DNA of 64,000 nucleotides. It comes from Pseudomonadota bacterium. GTDB taxonomy: Bacteria > Pseudomonadota > Alphaproteobacteria > Rhizobiales > Xanthobacteraceae. The notes below the pieces were generated by a model. It was given only the letters and a program-made list of their open reading frames with translations. It ran no database searches and had not been told where the DNA came from. The stretch lies in contig JAEXYA010000067.1 in the NCBI GenBank assembly GCA_023451825.1, positions 98,473 to 162,472 of the forward strand, in the 5' to 3' direction. The translations under genes and the position numbers were made by a program. This document shows positions 1 to 7,693 of the stretch, piece after piece. Numbering within the stretch: position 1 is the first letter of the stretch; every line of letters begins with the position of its first letter.

Positions 1-685
1 CGAAGTCCCAGCCTATCTTCTCACCAGCGAAAGCTCGCTGCCGAAAGTGAAGGCAGCCGTAAAGCCGGACGGCAAGCTCAATATTCTGGTCATCGGCAGC
101 CGCTCCTCGGTCATTGGCCTATCCGACCATTCCGCAGCATTCCCGACCCGCTTGCAGGCCTATCTTACCGAGAGGCTCCCCGGCGTGGCCGTCGATGTCG
201 CGCTGGACTTACAAGTCAAGAAAACCGCCGAGGAGATGGCACCTACGCTCGGAAAGCTGGTCGAGGACCGCAAGCCGGACCTCGTGATCTGGCAGACGGG
301 AACCGTCGATGCCATGCGCCAGGTGGATGGCGACGATTTCCGTAACGCATTGGACGACGGCGTTGCTGCCATGCAAAAGGCCGGAACTGACGTGATTTTA
401 ATGAACCTGCAATACAGTCCGCGCACGGAGTCCATGATTTCTGGCTCGGCCTACCTAGATAATATGCGCGTGGTGGCGCAGCAGCATGATGCTCCGCTGT
501 TCGACCGTTTTGCTATCATGCGGCAGTGGAATGAAAATGGTGATTTCGACCTGTTCAACCCCGCGCCTGGCACAGCCGGGATGGATCTTGCCAAGCGGGT
601 GCACGACTGTCTCGGTCGCGCGCTATCGGCCTTCGTGATCGAGACCGCGCATATCAAGACAGCGGATTTGAGGATTCAGCGTTAA
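1..685 (+). CDS. SGNH/GDSL-hydrolase-like protein, probably catalytically inactive (5' partial)
   Basis: The frame is open to the left edge (codons from base 2), so the true start is probably outside the window; a GTG at 47 is the first internal candidate. The fold is recognised by comparison with the next gene: the strand ending DLVIWQTGT matches DLVIWQLGTNA, and NLQYSPRTES matches DPQYSPATVE. The block I region reads VIGSRSS, so a serine may remain. The block III asparagine is replaced (GTVD instead of GTNA), and the C-terminal Asp-x-x-His block is missing (FNPAPGTAGMD). Inference: a degenerate paralogue that may bind a polysaccharide or ester substrate or assist its active partner. Its stop codon lies one base before the next ATG, so the two are probably co-translated. 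Confidence 0.75.
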   Translation, partial: EVPAYLLTSESSLPKVKAAVKPDGKLNILVIGSRSSVIGLSDHSAAFPTRLQAYLTERLPGVAVDVALDLQVKKTAEEMAPTLGKLVEDRKPDLVIWQTGTVDAMRQVDGDDFRNALDDGVAAMQKAGTDVILMNLQYSPRTESMISGSAYLDNMRVVAQQHDAPLFDRFAIMRQWNENGDFDLFNPAPGTAGMDLAKRVHDCLGRALSAFVIETAHIKTADLRIQR

Positions 686-686
686 A

Positions 687-1613
687 ATGAGTTTCGAAGG
701 TATCTTGCCCCGCCTGGCCGTTGCCGTTGCTCTTGCCGTCACGACTCCCGCCTTTTCCATCCCGGTTCACGCCGAGGAATCTCAGGCTGGCGCGCAAGGG
801 CAGAGCGACAGCGCCCAGCGCGGCGTAGCGGGTAAAGCCATCGACAAGGTCAAGGAAGCGGCGAAGACTGCGACAGACATTCTGAGCCGTGTCCCCTGCC
901 GCACGCCAAAAGGTGGCACGAAGGCAATGGGGACTCTGCCCCATGTGGCCAGCAAGCTTGCCGCTCATCAGCCGGTCGTCATTGTCGCATTCGGCTCGTC
1001 ATCGACCCAGGGCCACGGCTCCACGGCGCCGGAATTCAACTATCCTAACCGTCTGGCCGCACAGTTGCGCCGCGCTTATCCCGGCGCCGACATTTCCGTA
1101 CTCAATCGCGGCAAAGGCGGCGAGGATGCGCCGGAAATGATGGCGCGCCTGCAGGCCGAAGTGATCAATTCGAAGCCCGACCTCGTGATCTGGCAGCTCG
1201 GCACCAATGCCGTGTTGCGCAATCTCGATCCCGCCGAGACCGGCAAGATGATCGAGGACGGCGTCGGCCGCATTCAGGCTGCCGGCTCCGATGTGGTGCT
1301 GGTCGATCCGCAATATTCACCGGCCACCGTGGAGAAGCCGGAAGGCACCAGCAAGATGCTGGCGCTGATGCACAAGGTGGCTGCACTCCACAAAGTCGGC
1401 ATCTTCCCGCGTTTCGAAGTGATGAAGGAATGGCACGAGGGCCAGCAGATGGCGTTCAGCTCATTCGTGATCGCCGACGGACTGCACATGAACGACTGGG
1501 GCTATGCCTGCTTCGCGCAATTGCTCGGCGACAACATCATCAAGTCGGTCGGCGCCATCAAGATGGGTACCAATGAGCCGGCTGTGCAGCAGGCTCAGCA
1601 ACGGCCGCTGTAA
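687..1613 (+). CDS. Secreted SGNH/GDSL hydrolase (esterase/acetylesterase-like)
   Basis: 308 residues with an N-terminal signal peptide (hydrophobic stretch at about 8-25, likely cleavage after PVHA). SGNH blocks are intact: FGSSSTQG at about 102-109 (nucleophile Ser), LNRGKGG at about 139-145 (oxyanion Gly), GTNA with Asn174, and DGLH with Asp264 and His267. This is known for periplasmic ester hydrolases, often acting on O-acetylated sugars; the substrate here is not evident. The region at about 31-65 is a low-complexity Ala/Lys/Gln linker. The ATG follows the stop of the degenerate paralogue by one base, suggesting one transcript. A palindromic repeat lies just after the stop. Confidence 0.85.
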   Translation: MSFEGILPRLAVAVALAVTTPAFSIPVHAEESQAGAQGQSDSAQRGVAGKAIDKVKEAAKTATDILSRVPCRTPKGGTKAMGTLPHVASKLAAHQPVVIVAFGSSSTQGHGSTAPEFNYPNRLAAQLRRAYPGADISVLNRGKGGEDAPEMMARLQAEVINSKPDLVIWQLGTNAVLRNLDPAETGKMIEDGVGRIQAAGSDVVLVDPQYSPATVEKPEGTSKMLALMHKVAALHKVGIFPRFEVMKEWHEGQQMAFSSFVIADGLHMNDWGYACFAQLLGDNIIKSVGAIKMGTNEPAVQQAQQRPL

Positions 1614-1632
1614 TAAGCACCGACCTCTCAGC

Positions 1633-1708
1633 CGTCATTGCGAGCGCAGCGAAACAATCCAGAAATCATGAACTGGATTGCTTCGTCGCTTCGCTCCTCG
1701 CAATGACG
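1633..1708. repeat. Intergenic palindrome, family I
   Basis: A long imperfect inverted repeat: the outer arm CGTCATTGCGAG (1633-1644) is matched by CTCGCAATGACG (1697-1708), with further pairing of CAATCCAG and CTGGATTG inside. Single copy in this window. It lies between the ends of the converging SGNH gene and metZ and could act as a bidirectional 3' hairpin. Confidence 0.85.
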
Positions 1709-1715
1709 ACAAAAC

Positions 1716-2897
1716 TTACGCCTTCGCCAGCGCCGCTTCCAAATCCTCGATCAGATCATCGCGATGCTCGAGACCCGCCGAGAAGCGGATAAAACCTTCG
1801 CTGATCCCTAGCTCGAGACGCGCCTCCAGCGGCAGGCGCTGATGCGTCGTCGTCGCCGGATGCGTGACCAGGCTCTTGGCGTCGCCGAGATTGTTGGAGA
1901 TGCGCGCGACCTTGAGCTCGTTGAGCACGCGGAACGCCGCTTCCTTGCCACCCTTCACTTCGAAGCCGATCAGCGTCGAGCCGGCGCGCATCTGCTTCTT
2001 CACCGTTGCCGCCTGCGGATGATCCTCGCGGCCGGGATAGATCAGGCGTGACACTTTCGGATGCTGCGCCAGCACATCGGCAATCGCCGCTGCCGTCTGT
2101 GTCTGCCGCTCGACGCGGATCGCCAGCGTTTCCAGGCCCTTCACCAGCGTCCACGCATTGAACGGCGAGATCGAAGGCCCGGTCTGGCGCAGATAATTGT
2201 GAATGTGCTCGTCGATAAAGTCCTTGGACGACAGGATGATGCCGCCGAGGCAGCGACCCTGGCCGTCGATATGCTTGGTCGCCGAATAAACGACCACGTC
2301 AGCGCCGAGCGCGAGCGGGCTCTGCCAGATCGGCGTTGCGAACACATTGTCGACGATGAGCCGCGCACCGCCCGCATGCGCGATCTCGGCGATGGCGCCG
2401 ATGTCGAGCACGTCGAGGGTCGGATTGGTCGGGCTTTCGAGGAACAGCGACTTGGTGTTTGGGCGCATCGCCTTCTGCCAATGAACGAGATCGAGGCCAT
2501 CGACCAGCGTGAAGTCGATGCCGTAGCGCGGCAGCAGTTCTTCGATGACGTAGCGGCAGGAGCCGAACAGCGCCTTCGCAGCAACCACGTGGTCGCCCTG
2601 GCGCAGCGGCGCGAGGATCGCGGTGGTGACGGCGGCCATCCCGGTCGCGGTGGAGCGTGCAGCTTCCGCGCCTTCGAGATCGATCATGCGGTTCTCGAAC
2701 ATGGACGTGTTCGGGTTCGAGAAGCGGGAATAGATGAAGCCGGGATCTTCGCCCTTGAACCGCGCCTCGCAGGCTTCGGCGGTCTCGTAGATGAAGCCCT
2801 GGGTGAGAAAGAGGGCTTCGGACGTCTCGTTGAATTGCGAACGCAGCGCGCTGGAATGAACGAGGCGGGTTTCGGGACGATAAGACTTCGCAGACAT
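1716..2897 (-). CDS. metZ: O-succinylhomoserine sulfhydrylase
   Basis: 393-residue PLP enzyme of the Cys/Met-metabolism family (gamma-family, fold type I). It makes homocysteine from O-succinylhomoserine and sulfide, in the cytoplasm. Visible signatures: YSRFSNPNTSMFE at about 56-68, the PLP-lysine motif SATKHIDGQGR with Lys208, and the family ending ISEGFIRFSAGLEH near the C-terminus. The start at 2897 is chosen over the longer in-frame ATG at 2930 because GGAGGT lies six bases upstream of it, and the longer start would fall inside the terminator-proximal leader. The 5' leader carries a SAM-II aptamer and an attenuator-like terminator, so expression should fall when SAM is abundant. MetZ is preferred over MetB or MetY from overall resemblance to rhizobial MetZ; sulfide versus cysteine use cannot be proven from sequence. 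Confidence 0.92.
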   Translation of the reverse strand: MSAKSYRPETRLVHSSALRSQFNETSEALFLTQGFIYETAEACEARFKGEDPGFIYSRFSNPNTSMFENRMIDLEGAEAARSTATGMAAVTTAILAPLRQGDHVVAAKALFGSCRYVIEELLPRYGIDFTLVDGLDLVHWQKAMRPNTKSLFLESPTNPTLDVLDIGAIAEIAHAGGARLIVDNVFATPIWQSPLALGADVVVYSATKHIDGQGRCLGGIILSSKDFIDEHIHNYLRQTGPSISPFNAWTLVKGLETLAIRVERQTQTAAAIADVLAQHPKVSRLIYPGREDHPQAATVKKQMRAGSTLIGFEVKGGKEAAFRVLNELKVARISNNLGDAKSLVTHPATTTHQRLPLEARLELGISEGFIRFSAGLEHRDDLIEDLEAALAKA

Positions 2898-2930
2898 GTG
2901 ACCTCCAACGTGACCGCGTGTCGCGGGCAC

Positions 2931-2976
2931 AAAAAACCGGCCTGGACTTCACCCAAAAAGGCTGTCCTCAGGCCGG
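2931..2976 (-). terminator. Intrinsic terminator / attenuator in the metZ leader
   Basis: Read on the minus strand, CCGGCCT (2976-2970) pairs with AGGCCGG (2943-2937) and is followed at once by six T (2936-2931). It lies between the SAM-II aptamer and the metZ start, so it would stop transcription before the gene. The upstream arm can also pair with GGCCGGG (3009-3003), which directly follows the aptamer, giving mutually exclusive hairpins. Confidence 0.75.
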
Positions 2977-3002
2977 GATCGCATGCTGGAAGGACATGTG
3001 TC

Positions 3003-3066
3003 CCCGGCCTGTTTAGCGACTTATTTTACGTGGCTGCAAGCCGGCCGGCTCAAATCACCACGGGAT
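3003..3066 (-). ncRNA. SAM-II riboswitch aptamer controlling metZ
   Basis: On the minus strand the leader shows the SAM-II layout. P1 is formed by CGTGG (3063-3059) and CCACG (3032-3028). The conserved TGATTTG follows the first arm. A GC-rich segment and TTGCAGCC come before the second arm, then GTAAAATAAG and the pseudoknot strand GCTAAACAGG (from about 3018 down). SAM-II is known in alphaproteobacteria upstream of met genes and represses when SAM binds. The aptamer starts within a few bases of the expected transcription start of the promoter at 3074-3102. Confidence 0.88.
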
Positions 3067-3073
3067 AGGACTT

Positions 3074-3102
3074 TTCCTATTCCCGCTTGCGCTTGCCGTC
3101 AA
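3074..3102 (-). promoter_or_regulatory. Sigma70-like promoter for metZ
   Basis: Minus strand TTGACG (3102-3097), a 17-base spacer, then TAGGAA (3079-3074). Initiation about seven bases further would begin at the 5' edge of the SAM-II aptamer, which supports the assignment. Confidence 0.65.
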
Positions 3103-3178
3103 GGCGCGCTTGAGATAGCCGGTAAAGTTACGGTTTTTCAGAGGATTGCCCCTGAAAGACGACCGAAGGACCAGACCA

Positions 3179-4285
3179 GTGACGTTCACCCTCGCCCCCG
3201 ATGCCGATGGAATTCTGCCCGACAGCATGATCGAGGCGATGGCCGAGGCCGGCCTGATCCTGCCCGAATATGATTTCGTCGAGAGCCAGATCCAGCCCGC
3301 AAGCCTCGACCTGCGCCTCGGCCCCATCGCCTATCGCGTCCGCGCCAGCTTCCTGCCGGGCCCGAATGTGACCGTTGCCGAGCGCATCGACGAATTGAAG
3401 CTGCACGAGATCGATCTCTCCGAGGGCGCGGTGCTGGAGACGAACTGCGTCTACATCGTTCCGCTGCTGGAAAGCCTCGCGCTGCCGCCGAATATCTTTG
3501 CCGCGGCCAATCCGAAGAGCTCCACCGGCCGCCTCGACGTCTTCACCCGCGTGATTGCCGACGGCACCCGCCGCTTCGATGTGATCGGCGCCGGCTATCA
3601 CGGCCCGCTTTATGCGGAGATCAGCCCAAAAACTTTCCCAGTGCTGCTGCGCGAAGGCTCGCGGCTGTCGCAGGTGCGCTTCCGCGTCGGTGATGCCGTG
3701 CTTGATACCGAAGCGCTGGAAGAGCTGCATGCGCAGGATCCGCTGGTCGATATCGACGATGCCGATCTCACCAACGGCCTCGCCGTCTCTGTCGATCTCT
3801 CCGGTGAAAATGCCTCGGGTTTCGTCGGCTATCGCGCCAAGCGCCATACCGGCGTGGTCGATGTCGATCGCCGCGGCGGTTATGCGGTGGAGGATTTCTG
3901 GGAGCCGATCCATGCGCGCCCCGACCGCACGCTGATCCTGGATCCCGGCGAGTTCTATATCCTGGCTTCCAAGGAAGCCGTCCAGGTGCCGCCGGATTAT
4001 GCTGCGGAAATGGTGCCGTTCGATCCGTTGGTCGGTGAATTCCGCGTCCACTATGCCGGCTTCTTCGATCCCGGCTTCGGCCATGACGGCGCTGGCGGCA
4101 AGGGCTCGCGCGCGGTGCTGGAAGTGCGCTCGCGCGAAGTGCCGTTCATCCTCGAACACGGCCAGATCGTCGGCCGCCTCGTCTACGAACGCATGCTGGA
4201 TCGCCCGGACTCACTTTACGGACAACGCATCGGCTCGAACTATCAGGGCCAGAACCTGAAACTGTCGAAGCATTTCAAGGTCTAG
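3179..4285 (+). CDS. dcd: 2'-deoxycytidine 5'-triphosphate deaminase, two-domain form
   Basis: 368 residues from the GTG at 3179, which has AAGGA about nine bases upstream; an in-frame TTG at 3146 would add 11 residues but has a badly placed RBS. The enzyme deaminates dCTP to dUTP for dTMP synthesis. It is about twice the length of E. coli Dcd (193 residues). The N-terminal half has QPASLDLRLG and the dCTP-deaminase-like NPKSSTGRLDVFTR. The C-terminal half repeats the fold with FDPLVGEFRVHYAGFFDPGFG and a VPFILEHGQIVGRLVYERM segment. Such fused forms are usual in Rhizobiales, and which half is catalytic is not clear from sequence. The stop overlaps by four bases the end of the converging Uma2 gene. 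Confidence 0.88.
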   Translation: MTFTLAPDADGILPDSMIEAMAEAGLILPEYDFVESQIQPASLDLRLGPIAYRVRASFLPGPNVTVAERIDELKLHEIDLSEGAVLETNCVYIVPLLESLALPPNIFAAANPKSSTGRLDVFTRVIADGTRRFDVIGAGYHGPLYAEISPKTFPVLLREGSRLSQVRFRVGDAVLDTEALEELHAQDPLVDIDDADLTNGLAVSVDLSGENASGFVGYRAKRHTGVVDVDRRGGYAVEDFWEPIHARPDRTLILDPGEFYILASKEAVQVPPDYAAEMVPFDPLVGEFRVHYAGFFDPGFGHDGAGGKGSRAVLEVRSREVPFILEHGQIVGRLVYERMLDRPDSLYGQRIGSNYQGQNLKLSKHFKV

Positions 4286-4911
4286 GCGCGCCGCCTTGGG
4301 TTGAGTGGCGTGCCATCGTAGAGTGCGTCCACACGGCATCGGAATTTCAGTTCCTCAATCACGATTTCGTCGTCTGGCTCGGTCAGCACTGTCGCGGTCC
4401 AGCCTTGGTCCCCGCGCAACTCCACCTGGACCGCCATGTGCTCCTGCGCGACGACCAGCAAGGCGACACAAGACGGATGCGAGCGATACAACTCGCATTT
4501 CACATCGATCCATTCGCGCCCGGTGCCGGGGACGCCGATCTGATCTGAGGACGACACGACTTCGGCAAGCAGATAAGCGCGATCAAAATGGCGCTGCCCC
4601 TGCTGGTAGTTCGCATCAATCACGGCCACATCGGGTTCCGGCTCGTAAATCCTGCCATCCAGAACGAAGCTTTTAAAACCAGATCGCTGTATCGCCATGA
4701 GTGGCTGGCCGTACTGATCGAAATTGTCGTTCAGCACCCGCTCCAGATTGCTACCGATGCGGTTATGAGAGAGCCACGGCGGGGTCATCATGACGGGCAC
4801 CCCCGCCAACAATTCCCAGCGCTCATGATCGGGGCGACGCTCCTGAAAGTCACGGAATTCCTCCGCGGACATCTGCCGGCTCGTCCGGCCTTGCATGACG
4901 GCAATACCCAT
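4282..4911 (-). CDS. Uma2-family (DUF820) putative restriction-endonuclease-like protein
   Basis: 209 residues from the ATG at 4911 (AAGGGA eight bases upstream). The Uma2 fold of the PD-(D/E)XK superfamily is suggested by GRIYEPEPDVAVID, then YLLAEVVSSSDQ and WIDVKCELYRSHPSC, which supply the acidic residues and lysine of a nuclease core. Its cellular role is unknown; the family expands in cyanobacteria and some alphaproteobacteria. A second Uma2 gene lies at 30188. It converges on dcd with a four-base overlap, so the stop codons interlock. I see no adjacent transposase or antitoxin. Confidence 0.8.
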   Translation of the reverse strand: MGIAVMQGRTSRQMSAEEFRDFQERRPDHERWELLAGVPVMMTPPWLSHNRIGSNLERVLNDNFDQYGQPLMAIQRSGFKSFVLDGRIYEPEPDVAVIDANYQQGQRHFDRAYLLAEVVSSSDQIGVPGTGREWIDVKCELYRSHPSCVALLVVAQEHMAVQVELRGDQGWTATVLTEPDDEIVIEELKFRCRVDALYDGTPLNPRRRA

Positions 4912-4985
4912 CACCAATTCCCTTCGCTGGCTCGATCCTACAACAGGCCGAACTGCGGCGGTAGCGGCGTTCCTACGCCCCAACG

Positions 4986-5014
4986 AAAAAAGGCCCGCAT
5001 GGAGAATGCGGGCC
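4986..5014 (-). terminator. Intrinsic terminator after the outer-membrane barrel gene
   Basis: A perfect nine-base stem, GGCCCGCAT (4992-5000) with ATGCGGGCC (5006-5014), five-base loop. On the minus strand it is followed directly by TTTTTTC (4991-4986). It also carries a weaker T run on the plus side. It lies about 77 bases beyond the stop at 5091. Confidence 0.85.
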
Positions 5015-5052
5015 AGGCTTTTTCTGGAGTCTCAGGTCGATAACACAGAAGA

Positions 5053-5080
5053 AGCGACACCGGTCGTAACCGGCATCGCT
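5053..5080. other. Second hairpin in the 3' region of the barrel gene
   Basis: An imperfect inverted repeat, AGCGACACCGGT with ACCGGCATCGCT around a short loop, directly after the stop codon of the barrel gene and before the T-tailed terminator. It has no T run, so mRNA 3'-end stabilisation is more likely than termination. Confidence 0.45.
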
Positions 5081-5090
5081 TGTCGCAAGC

Positions 5091-5753
5091 TTACTGAACG
5101 AAACCGGCGCCCGGGTTGCCCAGGTTGAAGCGGTAGTTCAGACCAGCCTTGACGGTGTGCTGATCGTTCTTGAAGCTGCCCGGGACGCCAGCAGGCGTCG
5201 TGAAGTTGATCGTGCCGAAATCATAGTACTGATATTCGAGCTTGCCTGACCAGTTCTGGGTGAACAGGTATTCGAGACCTGCACCGACGGTGTAACCATC
5301 GCGACCACCGTCGCCACCGAAGCCGTTCGAGAAGCGCGAGTCAGCCCAGGCGTAACCGCCCTTGGCGTACAGCAGTGTCGGACCCCAGGTGTATCCGAGA
5401 CGGCCGGTCACCGAACCGAGGCCACGATTGTCGATGTTGCTGTTGGTCGACAGGAAGCTGTAGTTGGCTTCGAGACCGAGCACCCAGTTCGGCGCGAACT
5501 GCATGTCGTAACCGCCCTGGACACCGCCGAGGAACGTGCCGTCACGGCTGCCAGCGAGCACGTTGTCTTCGCCCGGGAAGCCACCACCGATGTGACCACC
5601 GATGTAAAAACCGGTCCAGTTGTAGATCGGCGTGGCGGGAGCGGCGTAAGCCGGGGCCTTGGTGTACGGACGAGCTGCCAGATCGGCTGCAGACGCGGGA
5701 GCAGCCAGAGCGACCATGGCAACGGCTGCGGTCGAAAGCAGATACTTCTTCAT
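5091..5753 (-). CDS. Outer-membrane beta-barrel protein, Omp25/Omp31-like, single domain
   Basis: 220 residues starting at the ATG at 5753 (GAGAGGATT SD). Signal peptide MKKYLLSTAAVAMVALAAPASAA. The mature start, DLAARPYTKAP then YNWTGFYIGGHIGGGF, is the hallmark of the rhizobial/Brucella Omp25-Omp31 group. Alternating amphipathic strands follow (NWVLGLEANYSF, VTGRLGYTWGPTLLYAKGGYAW, YTVGAGLEYLFTQNWSGKLEYQYYDFG). Known members are abundant eight-stranded barrels with structural or porin-like roles. Monocistronic, with its own terminator. Two related but double-length genes are at 38968 and 40533. Confidence 0.9.
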   Translation of the reverse strand: MKKYLLSTAAVAMVALAAPASAADLAARPYTKAPAYAAPATPIYNWTGFYIGGHIGGGFPGEDNVLAGSRDGTFLGGVQGGYDMQFAPNWVLGLEANYSFLSTNSNIDNRGLGSVTGRLGYTWGPTLLYAKGGYAWADSRFSNGFGGDGGRDGYTVGAGLEYLFTQNWSGKLEYQYYDFGTINFTTPAGVPGSFKNDQHTVKAGLNYRFNLGNPGAGFVQ

Positions 5754-5940
5754 AGATAATCCTCTCAATCCCAAACTGGATTGCAGCGAACCTAGACGAC
5801 TGCGCAGGGATTGCTGTCACAGACGTGCAACAGAGGTTCAAACGAGTGTGGCAGGTTTTTCGCGCACGTCGCGCTTCTGACACATCGGCGCCTCATTCGG
5901 CCGTGTTGCGCTCGGATGTGTTTCGGAACGTGCATAACAA

Positions 5941-5958
5941 CAGGTGAATCTCAACCTG
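5941..5958. promoter_or_regulatory. Inverted repeat upstream of garD, possible operator
   Basis: CAGGT - 8 bases - ACCTG, 73 bases before the garD ATG. It has the size and symmetry of a dimeric repressor site, but no regulator gene is adjacent, so this is only a candidate. The rest of 5754-6030 shows no gene. Confidence 0.3.
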
Positions 5959-6030
5959 TGCAACACGCCGTCGTGATGTGCTACTGTCGGCACAGCGCAT
6001 AACAAATGCCGCCAACGAGGATTTGAGGAA

Positions 6031-7587
6031 ATGAACGAGGCGATAGCCACCCCAAAGGCAGCTGACGCATACGCGCCGCGTACCATCAAACTGAACGCGC
6101 GCGACAATGTCGCGATCGTGGTGAACGATTTCGGACTTCCAGCGGGAACTCGCCTCGCCGATGGCATCACGTTGCGCCAGCATGTTCCACAAGGCCACAA
6201 ACTGGCGCTCGTGGAGATCGCAACAAATCAGCCGATCATCCGCTATGGCGAGGTGATCGGTTATGCGATCGACACGATCGCTCAGGGTGAATGGATCGAG
6301 GAAGCACGCATCCACATGCCTGATGCGCCGGAACTCGATCGCCTCGACATCGCGACGGCCGTGCCTGCCGCGCAGGAGCCGCTGACGGGTTACACATTCG
6401 AGGGTTTTCGCAATCCCGACGGCTCCGTCGGCATCAAGAACATTCTTGCGATCAGCACCTCCGTGCAATGCGTCGCCGGCACGCTCGAATTCGCCATCAA
6501 GAAGATCAAGACTGAGCTGCTGCCGCGCTATCCCAATGTCGATGATGTGGTCGCCGTCACCCACGGCTATGGTTGCGGAGTCGCCATCAATGCGCCCGAT
6601 GCCTATATCCCGATCCGTACGCTGCAGAACATCGCGAAGAACCCGAATTTCGGCGGCGAGGTGATGGTGGTCGGTCTCGGCTGCGAAAAGCTCGCGCCGG
6701 AACGGCTGCTGCCGACCAACGATCCCGCCAGCATGATGCGCCTGCAGGATGAGGGCAATCAAAGCTTCGGCGATATGGTGGACACCATTGTCACCATGGC
6801 CGATGCGCGCCTGAAGGTGCTGAACGAACGCAAGCGCGAGACGGTGCCTGCGTCCGAACTGGTGATCGGCCTGCAATGCGGCGGCAGCGATGCGTTCTCC
6901 GGTGTGACAGCCAATCCCGCGCTCGGCTTTGCCAGCGATCTCCTGGTGCGCGCGGGCGCCACCGTGATGTTCTCCGAAGTGACCGAAGTGCGCGACGCCA
7001 TCGAATTGCTGACCCGCCGCGCGGCAACGGAGGATGTCGGCCGAGCACTCATCCGCGAGATGGATTGGTACGACTCATATCTTGCGCGCGGCGGCGCCGA
7101 TCGCAGCGCCAACACGACCCCCGGCAACAAGAAGGGCGGCCTCGCCAATATCGTCGAGAAGTCGCTCGGCTCGATCGTGAAGTCGGGATCGTCGGCCATC
7201 ACCGGCGTGATCGGGCCCGGCGAACGTGCGACGACGAAAGGCCTGCTCTTCGCGGCGACTCCGGCCAGCGATTTCATCTGCGGCACGTTGCAGCTCGCCG
7301 CTGGCATGCAGATGCAGATCTTCACCACCGGCCGCGGCACACCTTATGGCCTCGCCCAGGCGCCGGTGATCAAGGTTTCCACGCGCACCGAGCTGGCAAA
7401 ACGTTGGTCGGATCTGATCGATTTCGATGCTGGTCGTATTGCATCAGGTGAGATGACCATCGAGGAAGCCGGCTGGGAGTTATTCCAGTTGATCCTCGAT
7501 GTCGCCAGCGGAAGAAAGCAGGTGTGGGCTGACAAATGGGGCCTGCACAATGATCTCGTGCTGTTCAATCCAGCACCGGTGACGTGA
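6031..7587 (+). CDS. garD: Galactarate (D-glucarate-type aldarate) dehydratase, UxaA/GarD family
   Basis: 518 residues, close to the 523 of E. coli GarD; GAGGA sits just before the ATG. The N-terminal SAF domain (about 15-100) is followed by the linker signature FEGFRNPDGSVGIKN at about 128 and ISTSVQCVAG. The UxaA core carries THGYGCGVAINAPDAY, VGLGCEKLAPE and LQCGGSDAFSGVTANPALG, which supply Cys and acidic residues expected for iron-dependent dehydration. Predicted reaction: galactarate to 5-dehydro-4-deoxy-D-glucarate. Altronate dehydratase is the close alternative; length and the FEGFRN..GSVG linker favour GarD. It stands alone: no aldolase, reductase or transporter for aldarates is next to it. 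Confidence 0.85.
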   Translation: MNEAIATPKAADAYAPRTIKLNARDNVAIVVNDFGLPAGTRLADGITLRQHVPQGHKLALVEIATNQPIIRYGEVIGYAIDTIAQGEWIEEARIHMPDAPELDRLDIATAVPAAQEPLTGYTFEGFRNPDGSVGIKNILAISTSVQCVAGTLEFAIKKIKTELLPRYPNVDDVVAVTHGYGCGVAINAPDAYIPIRTLQNIAKNPNFGGEVMVVGLGCEKLAPERLLPTNDPASMMRLQDEGNQSFGDMVDTIVTMADARLKVLNERKRETVPASELVIGLQCGGSDAFSGVTANPALGFASDLLVRAGATVMFSEVTEVRDAIELLTRRAATEDVGRALIREMDWYDSYLARGGADRSANTTPGNKKGGLANIVEKSLGSIVKSGSSAITGVIGPGERATTKGLLFAATPASDFICGTLQLAAGMQMQIFTTGRGTPYGLAQAPVIKVSTRTELAKRWSDLIDFDAGRIASGEMTIEEAGWELFQLILDVASGRKQVWADKWGLHNDLVLFNPAPVT

Positions 7588-7599
7588 TGAAACGGGGCC

Positions 7600-7686
7600 G
7601 TAGGGCGGATTAGGCGAAGCCGTAATCCGCCGCGGGGTTTCAACAACCCAATCGGCCGGCGGATTACGCTTCGCTAATCCGCGCTA
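7600..7686. repeat. Intergenic palindrome, family A (copy 1)
   Basis: Arm GTAGGGCGGATTAGGCGAAGC (7600 on) is complementary to GCTTCGCTAATCCGCGCTAC (ending 7686), with an inner CGTAATCCGCCG / CGGCGGATTACG pair. A second copy is at 24249-24336. It lies between the converging garD and sugar-dehydrogenase genes. Confidence 0.88.
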
Positions 7687-7693
7687 CGACGAG

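Noticed and set aside
4282..4911. Uma2 gene as part of a restriction or toxin-antitoxin locus
   Set aside because: No methylase, specificity subunit or small partner gene is next to it; the same holds for the copy at 30188.
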